Made by a program: the position numbers and the translations under genes. Of a DNA stretch of 64,000 bases, positions 53,897 to 62,712 are shown piece after piece. Within the stretch, counting starts at the first letter, position 1; each line of letters begins with the position of its first letter. The stretch covers positions 4,588,001 to 4,652,000 of the forward strand of contig NZ_CP018725.1 in the NCBI RefSeq assembly GCF_001908725.1, in the 5' to 3' direction. This DNA comes from Xanthomonas vesicatoria ATCC 35937 (lineage in GTDB: Bacteria > Pseudomonadota > Gammaproteobacteria > Xanthomonadales > Xanthomonadaceae). Under the pieces are notes generated by a model that saw nothing but the letters and a program-made list of their open reading frames with translations, did not search any database and had not been told where the DNA came from.

Positions 53897-56461
53897 TCAT
53901 TCCTGCCGGCCGGGGTCCACCGAGATCAGCCGGGTCACGTCCAGCAGCGCGGCCGGCAGATGCATGCCGCCCGGCGCGACCAGATAGCGCGGGCGCCAGG
54001 TCGGGGCGAACTTCGACTTGAAGCGGCGCAGCCCGCTGAACCCGTAGAAGCGCTCGCCATGGCGCGCGACCAGGCTGGCAAATCGGTTCCAGCGCCCGGC
54101 CAGACGGTGTTCGGCCAGCCCCGACAACGGCGCCATGCCCAGCGAGAACCGCGTGTAGCCATTGGCCTGGCCCCATAGGAACAGCTCGATGAACAGGAAA
54201 TCCATCGTGCCCTTCGGCGCCTCGGCGCTATGTCGCATCAGATCCACAGACAGTTCGCCGCCGGCCGGTGCCCACCACACATTGGCGAACGCCACGATCT
54301 GCCCTTCGGCCTCGGCCACTGCCACCGGGAAACGGCGCAGATAGTCCGCATCGAAGCTGCCCAGCGAGAAGCCTTTTTCTTCGCCGGATTTTTCTTCCAG
54401 CCACTGTTCCGACACCTCGGCCAGGCGCGGCAAGATCGCGTCCACCTGCTCGGGCTGCAGCATGCGAAAGGTCAGGCCACCACGCTTGCCACGGTTCCAG
54501 GCCTGGCGTAGATCGGCGCGGTCGCGGCCTTCCAGGGTGAAGCCCTCCAGCGGCACGATCGCTTCTTCGCCCAGCTTGACCAGGGTCAGGCCCATGTCGA
54601 GGTAGGTCTGCCAGTATTTTTCACCGACCTGGTAGAACACCGGCCGCAGGCCCATGTGGTCGGCCTCCTCGCGGAAGCGCCAGATCAGCGCACGCGCCAC
54701 CTCCGGCGGCCCCACCGGGTCGCCCATCGAAATCAGCGAGCCGCCATAGCGCTGCATCATCACGAAGCCGCGGCGCTGTTCGTCGAGCAGGAAGGCCTTG
54801 TCGCCGGTCAACGCCAGGCACGCCTGGGTGTCGGTACTGATCTCCAGGATCGGTGCCAGTGTCTGCAGGGTGTGCGCGTCGGCGGCCGGCATCGGCCGGC
54901 GCCCGCCGCGCAGCAGCCGCGCCATGCCGAACATGATCACGCCCACGCACAGGATCAGGGCGGCGCGCAGCGCACGTGGTGCATTGGCCGAGGTGGCAAA
55001 TTGCCACCACAGGTCATTGCTGTATTCGACATGGCTGTAGACGAAGAACAGCAGCCAGAAGGTGGCCACCAGCACCAGGCCCAGATTGCTCAGCCAGCGC
55101 CACGACCAGGCTTCATCCAGCAGCGCACCCTGGCGATAGAACTCGCGCCGTGCGGCCCACAGCGCCACCGCTGCCAGCGCCGCCGACAACGACACCGAGA
55201 TATGGCTGCCGCGCAGCAGCGACAGCGGCGGCAGCAGCACGCACACGCCCAGCGCCAGCATCCAGGCCGCGTGGCTGCGGCGCTGCAGGCCCTGGCCGAT
55301 CAACAGCAGCAGCATGCCACCCAGGCTGACCAGCAGATGCGAGGTTTCGATCAGGGGCAGCGGCGCGACTTCCTGGCGCGCACGCGGCGTCGGCAGGGTG
55401 CCGTCGATCATCAGGCCCGCGCCTACCGCAAAGACCGCCAGGGCCAGGATCTGCGGCAGCCATGGGCGCAACGTCTTCCACACCGTGCGCGCGGTGCTGG
55501 CACTGGCGCGCACCGGCGCTCCCAGCCCGGAGGCCGCCGCCATGGCCACAGAAATCAGCAACGGCACGATGTAGTAGGTGACGCGATACGCCAGCGCCGC
55601 GGCCAGCACAGCGGCGGGTGTCACATGCGGCAGCAGCTTGAGCAAGCTCCACTCGAACACGCCCAGCCCGGCCGGCACGGTGGAAATTAGTCCGGCCACC
55701 ACCGCCACCAGCCAGATGCCGATAAAGCCGAAGTAGCCAGTGCCCGGATCCGGCGGCAGCAGCACGTAGAACGCCGCTGCGGCCAGGCCCAACTCGACCA
55801 CGCTGAGCGCGGTGACGCCCAGCACGGTGGTGCGGTCCGGCAGCCAGAAGCGATGGCTGCGGATTCCAAATTCGCGCCCTTGTTTGCCCACCAGCACCAG
55901 CATCGCCAGGTAACCGGCCAGCAAGGCGATACCGGCGATGCGGATGCCTTCGGCGGTGATCGGCAGGGCACGCGCGGCCGCTTCCGGTTCCAGCATCAGC
56001 GCAAGCCCGAGCAGCACCCAGGCGCCGAAGATGAAGCCCAGCGTGCTCATCAGCACCACCTGGCCGATCTCGGCCAGGGTCAGCCCGACGCTGCCATAGC
56101 CACGCAAGCGCACCGCGCCGCCGGTCAACGCAGCAAAGCCCAGCGTCTGTCCGACCGCATGCGCCATGAAGGCGGTGATGCCCACCCGCGCCGGATGCAG
56201 CCGCTTGCCGGTGCGCTTGAGCCCCACCCAGTCGAAGCCCACCAGGCAGGCGTAGCTGCTCAAGCCCAGCAGCAGCGTCAACGCGATCTGGCCCGCACCC
56301 AGCGCGCGGAACGCCTGACGGATCTGGCGATAGCCGTGGTCGGTGAACTGCGCCGACAGCGCATGCAGCGCCATGGCCAGGATCGCCAGGCTGATGATGA
56401 CTGGCAGGGCGCGACGCCAACCGCTGGCAGACGCTTCGGAAGACACGGGGGTATCCGTCAT
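53897..56461 (-). CDS. mprF: Bifunctional aminoacyl-phosphatidylglycerol synthase/flippase MprF
   Basis: An 854-residue inner-membrane protein. Multiple membrane helices fill about 15-510 and form the flippase domain ('GFAALTGGAVRLRGYGSVG'). The C-terminal DUF2156 synthase domain (about 530-850) has 'GDKAFLLDEQRRGFVMMQRY' and 'WWAPAGGELSVDLMRHSAE'. It transfers an amino acid from aminoacyl-tRNA to phosphatidylglycerol and flips the product, reducing negative charge. That gives resistance to cationic peptides. ATG at 56461. Convergent with the AcvB/VirJ hydrolase, its likely antagonist. Confidence 0.93.
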   Translation of the reverse strand: MTDTPVSSEASASGWRRALPVIISLAILAMALHALSAQFTDHGYRQIRQAFRALGAGQIALTLLLGLSSYACLVGFDWVGLKRTGKRLHPARVGITAFMAHAVGQTLGFAALTGGAVRLRGYGSVGLTLAEIGQVVLMSTLGFIFGAWVLLGLALMLEPEAAARALPITAEGIRIAGIALLAGYLAMLVLVGKQGREFGIRSHRFWLPDRTTVLGVTALSVVELGLAAAAFYVLLPPDPGTGYFGFIGIWLVAVVAGLISTVPAGLGVFEWSLLKLLPHVTPAAVLAAALAYRVTYYIVPLLISVAMAAASGLGAPVRASASTARTVWKTLRPWLPQILALAVFAVGAGLMIDGTLPTPRARQEVAPLPLIETSHLLVSLGGMLLLLIGQGLQRRSHAAWMLALGVCVLLPPLSLLRGSHISVSLSAALAAVALWAARREFYRQGALLDEAWSWRWLSNLGLVLVATFWLLFFVYSHVEYSNDLWWQFATSANAPRALRAALILCVGVIMFGMARLLRGGRRPMPAADAHTLQTLAPILEISTDTQACLALTGDKAFLLDEQRRGFVMMQRYGGSLISMGDPVGPPEVARALIWRFREEADHMGLRPVFYQVGEKYWQTYLDMGLTLVKLGEEAIVPLEGFTLEGRDRADLRQAWNRGKRGGLTFRMLQPEQVDAILPRLAEVSEQWLEEKSGEEKGFSLGSFDADYLRRFPVAVAEAEGQIVAFANVWWAPAGGELSVDLMRHSAEAPKGTMDFLFIELFLWGQANGYTRFSLGMAPLSGLAEHRLAGRWNRFASLVARHGERFYGFSGLRRFKSKFAPTWRPRYLVAPGGMHLPAALLDVTRLISVDPGRQE

Positions 56462-56749
56462 GAGGGCAACGGGATCTGCTTGAAGGGTAGGTGGGCACAT
56501 GCACGATACGTGCCGCGTGCGCGTGTGATCTGACTGTGCCAGGAACGTCGGAGATGCATGCAGCGTGATCGCGTGGGTGCCGAAGAAGGGAACGCCGGGT
56601 TCGGTTGCACCGACACACTGCCGGCACAGGACAGCACGAGACGGCCGCGCGCATCATAGGGCAAAGGCGTGCAGGCGTGCCGCACGCGACCACGATAGGG
56701 GAGATGACGGTTGGAAGGCAGACAGGCTGTTGAAGCGTCCTCCACGGCG

Positions 56750-57430
56750 ATGCGGCAGGCGCAGGTACGGCGCGTACCAGCGTGGTGCGGCCTGGCCGGA
56801 ACGACTGCCGCGTGCGTGGGTGTGCTCTTCGTCGTCCTGGTGCTGCTGTTGCAGTGGCTGCGCGCGGATCTATGGTGGCTCGACGCGCAACTGAGCGCGC
56901 ATCTGCATGGGCCTTATGGTCTGCTGCTGCGCACCGCTTACTGCGTGCTGGCTGCAGTGATGGTCTGGATGGCAGCGGGCCTGCACGCCGCGCTCGCGCC
57001 GGTCGCGTGCAGCCGAACGGTAGTGGGATTGTTCTGGGCGGCGGCGGTGGGATTGAGCATGGTGGCGATCGGCGACAGCTGGATGCCGGCGCTGGCGCCC
57101 GCTGCCGCGCCGATGGTGCATGTGCTGTCGGCGGATGCGACCTTTCTGTGCGTGATCGCGGCGTTGCTGCTGCAATCGTGGTACTTCCGTCGCGATCGCT
57201 GGTGGGCGGGGCACATCGTGCCGGTATTTGGCCTGGGGCTTGTCGCGTTCGCGGCGTTGCTGTTCTACATCACGGCGACCAGCGCGCCGCTCGGCATCAG
57301 CCAGAAGATCGCCATCGTGCTGATTGTGGCCTGGGTGGTGCTGGTTGGCGTCTTGCTGAGGCGGCGCACGCGTGCGGGGGCTGCGCCGGGGCGGTATTCG
57401 CGTGACAATGCCTGGGTCAATCAACCGTAG
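56750..57430 (+). CDS. DUF998 family membrane protein
   Basis: A 226-residue membrane protein with about six hydrophobic helices ('LLFVVLVLLLQWL'-type segments, 'VVGLFWAAAVGLSMVAIGDS', 'IAIVLIVAWVVLVGVLLRRR'). The central 'GDSWMP...HVLSADATF' and 'AGHIVPVFGLGLV' fit DUF998. Family function is unknown. ATG at 56750 is favoured; a TTG further upstream adds a non-hydrophobic tail. Divergent from mprF across a spacer of about 290 bases. The RidA gene starts 10 bases downstream, suggesting an operon. Confidence 0.75.
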   Translation: MRQAQVRRVPAWCGLAGTTAACVGVLFVVLVLLLQWLRADLWWLDAQLSAHLHGPYGLLLRTAYCVLAAVMVWMAAGLHAALAPVACSRTVVGLFWAAAVGLSMVAIGDSWMPALAPAAAPMVHVLSADATFLCVIAALLLQSWYFRRDRWWAGHIVPVFGLGLVAFAALLFYITATSAPLGISQKIAIVLIVAWVVLVGVLLRRRTRAGAAPGRYSRDNAWVNQP

Positions 57431-57440
57431 GAAGTCTGAA

Positions 57441-57788
57441 ATGCTGCAGCGATTCGATGCGGGTCCGCGTATGTCCGAGATGACCGTCCATGGCGGCGTG
57501 TGCTACCTAGCCGGCCAGATTGCCGATGACACCAGTGAAGACATCACCGGGCAGACCCGCCAAGTGCTTGCCGAGATCGACAAGCTGCTGGCGCAGGCGG
57601 CCAGCGACAAGGCCAAGATCCTGCGCGCCGAAATCTACCTGGCCGATATCGGCGACTTCGACGGCATGAACGTCGCCTGGGACGAGTGGGTGCCGCATGG
57701 CTTCACGCCCGCGCGCGCCACCGTCGAAGCCAAACTGGCGCGGCCGGAATGGAAGGTGGAGATTGTGATCACCGCAGCGGCGGGCTGA
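57441..57788 (+). CDS. RidA family protein
   Basis: A 115-residue small trimer-forming protein of the RidA/YjgF family. The conserved Arg lies in 'KILRAEIYLADIGDFDGMN', and 'FTPARATVEAKLA' and 'VEIVITAAAG' follow, typical for the enamine/imine deaminase subgroup. It releases ammonia from reactive 2-aminoacrylate-type intermediates. ATG 10 bases after the DUF998 gene indicates co-transcription. Confidence 0.92.
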   Translation: MLQRFDAGPRMSEMTVHGGVCYLAGQIADDTSEDITGQTRQVLAEIDKLLAQAASDKAKILRAEIYLADIGDFDGMNVAWDEWVPHGFTPARATVEAKLARPEWKVEIVITAAAG

Positions 57789-58131
57789 TCGCGCAAGGCA
57801 TCTCACCGAGACGGCCACGCTCCGCCAGGGTGCGCGGCGGTGTCTGCGATCGGTTTGTCATCCTCCATGCACTGCGTGTTTGTGAGCGCAGTGCATGGAG
57901 GGCGCGGCATCGGTTCGGTCGTGTCGTGCCTGGTGCGGTTCACCGTTCGCGGTAGAAGCGCGTTGCGCGTTACGTAGCGCAGTGCCGCTGCGCGATGGGC
58001 ATGTCCGGCTTGTAGCATGTGCGCTACCTCGCCGACCGCCGCGATGGTCCGCGTGATTCATCCACGCCGACGCACGGCAGGTGCGTCTGCTGGTCAGTCA
58101 TCGCCATGCCGGTGCTCGACGCGCCATGCGC
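57789..58131. other. Noncoding gap with a long perfect hairpin
   Basis: About 340 bases between convergent genes (RidA and the end of the lipid operon). The only structure is the inverted repeat at 57862-57901. No supported gene. Confidence 0.5.
57862..57901. terminator. 15-base perfect inverted repeat
   Basis: 'cctccatgcactgcg' (57862-57876) and 'cgcagtgcatggagg' (57887-57901) are perfect complements with a 10-base loop, 74 bases after the RidA stop. There is no U run; it could be a Rho-assisted terminator or an mRNA stabiliser for either convergent gene. Confidence 0.55.
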
Positions 58132-59202
58132 TCAACGTTTGACGAAGCGATAGTGCGCAACGCCCCATTCGCGGCCGTGGTCGTAGCCGAACAGCTCCGC
58201 ACAGGCCAGCCAGAACATGCGCCAACGCTGCCACCAGCGCTGCGCATCGTCGCCGTAGGTCTGCTTCAGCAGCGGCATGATCTGCGCGCGGTGACGGTCC
58301 TGGTTTTCCAGCCAGGCATTGGCGGTTTTTTCGTAATGCTCGCCCGACAAGACCCAACGCTGTTCGATGACCACATCCTGCTGGAAATGCAGCAGGGTGT
58401 CGGCGGCCGGCATCAGCCCGCCGGTAAAGAAATGCCGCCCCATCCAGTTGTCTTCGCCGGCCACCTCGAACGGATAGGCCAGATCGCGGTGACAGAAGAT
58501 GTGCACGAACAACTTGCCGCCGGGCGCCAGCCAGCTTCCCACGCGCGCAAGCAGATCGCGGTAATTGCGCATGTGCTCGAACATCTCCACCGATACTACG
58601 CGGTCGAAATTGCCCGGCGGCAGCGCCAGCGCGTTGACGTCGGCGGTGATGACCTGCACGTTGCCCAGGCCGCGGAGACGGCACTGCTCCAGGATGTGCG
58701 CGCGCTGCGGGCGCGAATTGGACACCGCGGTAATGGTGGCATTGGGATAGCGTTCGGCCATCCATAAGGTCAGCGAGCCCCAGCCGCAGCCCAGTTCCAG
58801 GATGCGTTGACCATCGGCCAGCTCGGCACGTTGCCCGTACAGCGCCAGCATGCGTTCTTCGGCCGCATCCAGATCCGGCGTGCTCGCATCCCAGTAGCAA
58901 CTGCTGTACTTCAGCCGCTTGCCCAGGCACAGGGTGAAGAACTGCGGCGGCAATTCATAGTGCTGGCGATTGGCCGCATCGGTTTCGATCGCGATGGCGC
59001 TGGCGCGCAGGCTGTCGATGAAGGCGCGCTGGCGCTCGCCGTTGGCATCGGCATCGTTGCCGCGCTCATCGCGCAGGCGCTGCGCGCACAGACGGCGGAT
59101 GCCGTAGCGCAATGCGGCGTCGGGCAGCACCCCCGATTCGGCCAGGCGGGTGGCAAAGGCTTCTTCGGGCAGCGAGGAGGGCGGGGCGGTAACGGTGGAC
59201 AT
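58132..59202 (-). CDS. Cyclopropane-fatty-acyl-phospholipid synthase-type methyltransferase (short form)
   Basis: A 356-residue SAM-dependent methyltransferase of the CFA family. 'KYSSCYWD' precedes motif I 'ILELGCGWGSLTLWMAERYP', followed by 'TAVSNS', 'VVSVEMFEHMRNY' and 'HIFCHRDLAYPFE'. It is a shorter, divergent relative of the second copy in this operon. 'ggagagttgc' precedes the ATG at 59202. It probably methylates an unsaturated acyl chain or a related lipid. Last gene of the operon, 18 bases after DUF1295. Its division of labour with the other copy is unknown. Confidence 0.88.
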   Translation of the reverse strand: MSTVTAPPSSLPEEAFATRLAESGVLPDAALRYGIRRLCAQRLRDERGNDADANGERQRAFIDSLRASAIAIETDAANRQHYELPPQFFTLCLGKRLKYSSCYWDASTPDLDAAEERMLALYGQRAELADGQRILELGCGWGSLTLWMAERYPNATITAVSNSRPQRAHILEQCRLRGLGNVQVITADVNALALPPGNFDRVVSVEMFEHMRNYRDLLARVGSWLAPGGKLFVHIFCHRDLAYPFEVAGEDNWMGRHFFTGGLMPAADTLLHFQQDVVIEQRWVLSGEHYEKTANAWLENQDRHRAQIMPLLKQTYGDDAQRWWQRWRMFWLACAELFGYDHGREWGVAHYRFVKR

Positions 59203-59219
59203 GCAACTCTCCAGGCAAC

Positions 59220-60002
59220 TCAGGACGAAGGGGGAAGCGGGAAAAACGCACTGGTGGTGCGCTGGTAGTGCGCGTAGTCCTCGCCACGCGAGCGCAGCGC
59301 CTGCTGCTCGGTGTAGGGAATACCGGTGAAGCGATACAGAAACACGAACATCACCACCGGCCCGAGCGCGCACAGCGCCACCGGCCAGGGGCCGGCGCCG
59401 ACCGCCAAGACCAGATAGGCGAACCAGTGCACGAACTCGAAGAAATAATTGGGATGGCGCGAATACCGCCACAGTCCCTTGCGACAGGTCTTGCCGCGAT
59501 TGGCAGGATCGGCCTTGTGCGCAGACAGCTGCCGGTCGGCCAGTGCCTCGCCGCCGACCGCAATCAACCACACCACGACGGCCAGCGTGCTCCACAGGCT
59601 CCATGCCGGGTTCGGATTGCTGGCCGCAGCCAGGAACGGCACCGCAAACAGCACTACCACCACCGCCTGGGCCAGGAAGAAGCCGAGGAACTTGCGCTGG
59701 TCGCCGTTCCAATGCTCGCGCAGGGCGCGATAACGGCCGTCTTCGTGCGGGTCGCCGAACACGCGCACGCCCAGATGCCAGGCCAGGCGCGCGCCCCACA
59801 AACCGCCAAGCACCGCCACCAACACGCGCGGCAGCAGCGCACCGTCGGACAGCCACGCGCAATACGGCGCAGCCACCGCCAGGCAGGCGGCCCACAACAC
59901 GTCGACCGGGCCGGCATTGCCACTGCGGCGCTGCCATAGCCAGCCGAGCACCATCACCGCACTTGCGAATACGCCCACATGCAGCAGCGGCCACACAGTC
60001 AT
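59220..60002 (-). CDS. DUF1295 membrane protein (steroid 5-alpha-reductase C-terminal-like)
   Basis: A 260-residue membrane protein with about six helices. The conserved C-terminal motif 'GLWRYSRHPNYFFEFVHWFA' matches the DUF1295/steroid 5-alpha-reductase and isoprenylcysteine methyltransferase-like fold, which reduces or methylates lipid substrates. The ATG overlaps the preceding DUF2878 stop (atga). In this operon it likely reduces a double bond in, or otherwise modifies, an acyl chain; the substrate is inferred from context only. Confidence 0.88.
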   Translation of the reverse strand: MTVWPLLHVGVFASAVMVLGWLWQRRSGNAGPVDVLWAACLAVAAPYCAWLSDGALLPRVLVAVLGGLWGARLAWHLGVRVFGDPHEDGRYRALREHWNGDQRKFLGFFLAQAVVVVLFAVPFLAAASNPNPAWSLWSTLAVVVWLIAVGGEALADRQLSAHKADPANRGKTCRKGLWRYSRHPNYFFEFVHWFAYLVLAVGAGPWPVALCALGPVVMFVFLYRFTGIPYTEQQALRSRGEDYAHYQRTTSAFFPLPPSS

Positions 60003-60541
60003 TGCAGTTCTCCAGTCAGGTCGTGTGGCAATGGTGTCAGACGCCGTACATACAGCGACAACACGCCGCACGCCACGCCCCAGCCGATGCCGACAGCGAG
60101 CAGCGCATGCAGCAACGGCGGCAGCAGCTCCACGGCGTGCCAGCTGCGTTGCGCCAGCCAGTACGAAAACGGACCGAAAATGGCGCCCAGCAACACCGCC
60201 AACCACGGGCGCTGCATCACCTTGCGCAGCGAATGATTGAGCGTGAGCGCAAAGCCCAGCCACAGCGCCAGAATCCACGCGGGCGCCAGTACGCTCCCGG
60301 GCCAGGGCGCGGCGTAACGCACCCAGCCCCCCGCCGCCAGCGTGGTGTCCAGCAGCAAGCCCAGCGCCAATGCGGCGATCAGCAATGGCACATCGCCGGC
60401 CGCGCGTCGCGAGGGCCACAGTTGATACAGCGCAAACAGCGCCAGTACCAGCAGCGTTGGCCACACGCGCCCGTTTGCGGCGGCGGCCACCGCCACTACC
60501 CAGAGCACCTGCAAACCGAGATAGTTGCCGAGCTGCTTCAT
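59999..60541 (-). CDS. DUF2878 membrane protein
   Basis: A 180-residue protein with about five or six hydrophobic helices ('LQVLWVVAVAAAANG', 'VPLLIAALALGLLLDTTL', 'SVLAPAWILALWLGFAL') and conserved polar 'NHSLRKVM' and 'FGPFSYWLAQR'. It matches DUF2878, a family repeatedly encoded with CFA-type methyltransferases, DUF1365 and flavin oxidoreductases. No catalytic residue can be assigned. It starts three bases after the preceding cfa stop and overlaps the DUF1295 start, so it is tightly coupled. Confidence 0.85.
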   Translation of the reverse strand: MKQLGNYLGLQVLWVVAVAAAANGRVWPTLLVLALFALYQLWPSRRAAGDVPLLIAALALGLLLDTTLAAGGWVRYAAPWPGSVLAPAWILALWLGFALTLNHSLRKVMQRPWLAVLLGAIFGPFSYWLAQRSWHAVELLPPLLHALLAVGIGWGVACGVLSLYVRRLTPLPHDLTGELQ

Positions 60542-60544
60542 GCG

Positions 60545-61831
60545 TCACGCAAGACCGGGCACAAATTGCGGTGGGCGCGCGCCGGGCTTGCTCAGCCACA
60601 GATGCACGTCGCCGATGGAGCGTTCCAGAAAACCGGCTTCGCAGTAGGCCAGGTAGAACTCCCACATGCGGATAAAGCGCTCGTCGTAGCCCAGGGCGCG
60701 CACCTGCGGCAACTGCGCCATGAAGCGCTGCCGCCAGGCGCGCAATGTCAGCGCATAGCTGGGGCCGATGTCTTCCAGATGGAACAGGCGCAGATCGCTG
60801 GCGCGTGCCACCGCGCCGGTCATCGCCGCGACCGACGGAATGAAGCTGCCGGGGAAGATATGCCGCTTGATGAAATCCACCGAATGCAGCGCCTGCTTGT
60901 AGCGGTGATCCTCGATAGTGATGGCCTGGATCAGCGCCTCGCCATCGTCGGCGAGCAGGCTGCCGACCTTGGCGAAGTAGGTGTCCAGATACTGGTGGCC
61001 GATCGCCTCGATCATCTCGATCGATACCACGCGATCGAAGCGACCCTGCAGGTCGCGGTAGTCGCTCAATAACACGGTGACCCGGTCGGTCAAGCCCGCA
61101 TCGGCGATGCGTTGGCTTGCCAGGTCGAACTGCTCGCGCGAAATGGTGGTGGTGGTGACGCGGCAGCCGTGCTCGCGCGCCGCATGCAGTGCAAAACCGC
61201 CCCAGCCGGTGCCGATTTCGACAACGTGGTGCTGCGGGCCCAAGCGCAGCTTCTGGCAGATGCGCTCGAGCTTGCGCGTGGCCGCACGTTCCAGCGCTGC
61301 ATCGCCCTGGGCTTCTTCGCCATCGACGAAGATCGCCGACGAATACATCAGGTTCTTGTCCAGAAACAGCTTGAACAGCGGGTTGCCCAGGTCGTAATGC
61401 GCAGCGATGTTGCGCCGGCTGCCGCTGCGGGTATTGCGCGCGAACGCATGCAGGCTGCGCATCGCCCAGCCGCCCAGGCGCGCGGTGCCGGTTTCCATCG
61501 CGTCCAGCCGGTCGCGATTGCGCAACAGCAGGCGCATCAGGCCGACCAGATCGTCGCACTGCCATTGCCCATCCATGTACGACTCGCCCGCGCCGACGCT
61601 GCCGTTGAGTGCAGCCTGCCGATAGAAGTCCGGGTCGATGACGCGCAACTGCATCTGCAACGCGTGCGCACCGCTGGCCTTGCCCAGCGTGGTGACCGCG
61701 TCTGCTTCGTGCAGCTGCAGCTGCCCGTCACGCAGGTCGCCGAGCGTGGCCAGCAGGCGCTTGCGCAGCAGGCGGTCCGTCCAGGAAGCCGCACGTGGCG
61801 CAGCAGTATCGGGCAGGGACGTGGCGTTCAT
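60545..61831 (-). CDS. cfa: Cyclopropane-fatty-acyl-phospholipid synthase
   Basis: A 428-residue full-length CFA synthase-type protein. The N-terminal lipid-binding region includes 'DGQWQCDDLVGLMRLLLRNR' and the helical loop 'NIAAHYDLGNPLFKLFLD'. The methyltransferase domain has 'VVEIGTGWGGFALHAAREHG', 'TTISREQFD' and 'VVSIEMIEAIGHQYL', then 'HIFPGSFIPSVAAMTGAV'. It transfers a methylene or methyl from SAM to a cis double bond of phospholipid acyl chains at the inner membrane. The ATG overlaps the DUF1365 stop (atga). Confidence 0.92.
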   Translation of the reverse strand: MNATSLPDTAAPRAASWTDRLLRKRLLATLGDLRDGQLQLHEADAVTTLGKASGAHALQMQLRVIDPDFYRQAALNGSVGAGESYMDGQWQCDDLVGLMRLLLRNRDRLDAMETGTARLGGWAMRSLHAFARNTRSGSRRNIAAHYDLGNPLFKLFLDKNLMYSSAIFVDGEEAQGDAALERAATRKLERICQKLRLGPQHHVVEIGTGWGGFALHAAREHGCRVTTTTISREQFDLASQRIADAGLTDRVTVLLSDYRDLQGRFDRVVSIEMIEAIGHQYLDTYFAKVGSLLADDGEALIQAITIEDHRYKQALHSVDFIKRHIFPGSFIPSVAAMTGAVARASDLRLFHLEDIGPSYALTLRAWRQRFMAQLPQVRALGYDERFIRMWEFYLAYCEAGFLERSIGDVHLWLSKPGARPPQFVPGLA

Positions 61832-62712
61832 CGGGGATCTCGCACAGGCGGATGGGGGTGATCGTGGACCGGGTTGCCGCGCAGCCAAAGGCGCAAGGCC
61901 TGCCAGTGGATGGCGAGCACCACCTGCACGGTCATCAAGGGGTAGCCAAGCAAGGTGCGCGCCAGCGTGCGCGCGGTCAGCGGCTGGCGTTGCAGGACCA
62001 GCGTGGCATCGAAGCGGCGCGTGCCGCTGTTGTCGATCGCACCGGCAGCGTCGTCGTCGTTGGCATCCAGCACGTCCATATGCACGCGCAACTGCGCATC
62101 CGGCACACTGAAGCGCCAGTCGTAGCGGTGCTGCATGCCCATGAACGGGGAGACGTGGAAGCGTTTGTCGAACCGCCATGCATGCACATCGCGGTGCGTG
62201 CGCGCCTGCGCCACCGGCAGCACGTAGGTGTGACGTTGCTGCCAGGGCGTGTTGGTGATTTCCGCCACGATCCAGCGCAACCCGTCCTGCCGATCGAAGC
62301 AGTAATAAAAGCTCACCGGATTGAACACGTGGCCGAAGTAGCGCAGATGCGTCAGCAGCCGGATGGCGCCTTCCGGGCGCTCGCCGGTCTGCGACTGCAC
62401 GCAATCGCGCACGGCCTGGTCCAGCGGAATGGCCGGGTCGCCCAGATAATCGCTGCGGCGGAATTGCGCCAGATTGGCGCGGCCCACCGACCACAGCCAG
62501 CGATGGGCGAACACCTGATCCAGTTCGGACAGGTCCAGGTACATCAATAACAGGCGGTAACGGAAATCCAGCGATTTGGGCGCGAATCGGCGATGCCGCA
62601 CCCACCCGGTGTAGATCGCGCTGCGCAAGCCGCACGCCACGCTGCCGCCACCGCTGTCCTCACCGGGAGGCAGCGGCACGGCGTCGGTGCTGGCTTCGCG
62701 CAGCAGGTGCAT
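61828..62712 (-). CDS. DUF1365 family protein
   Basis: A 294-residue protein with the family's 'AIYTGWVRHRRFAPKSLDFR', 'LLTHLRYFGHVFNPVSFYYC' and 'FDKRFHVSPFMGMQHRYDW'. Members are encoded next to flavin amine-oxidase-like and CFA genes across bacteria; biochemical function is unproven. A single hydrophobic helix lies near the C-terminus. The ATG at 62712 shares a base with the oxidoreductase stop; a GTG at 62715 directly before it is the alternative start. It overlaps cfa at its end. Confidence 0.9.
   Translation of the reverse strand: MHLLREASTDAVPLPPGEDSGGGSVACGLRSAIYTGWVRHRRFAPKSLDFRYRLLLMYLDLSELDQVFAHRWLWSVGRANLAQFRRSDYLGDPAIPLDQAVRDCVQSQTGERPEGAIRLLTHLRYFGHVFNPVSFYYCFDRQDGLRWIVAEITNTPWQQRHTYVLPVAQARTHRDVHAWRFDKRFHVSPFMGMQHRYDWRFSVPDAQLRVHMDVLDANDDDAAGAIDNSGTRRFDATLVLQRQPLTARTLARTLLGYPLMTVQVVLAIHWQALRLWLRGNPVHDHPHPPVRDPR

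Noticed and set aside
55113-56693. 526-codon minus-strand frame over mprF
   Set aside because: Alternative frame of mprF on the same strand; Arg/Gly/Ala-rich with no domain.
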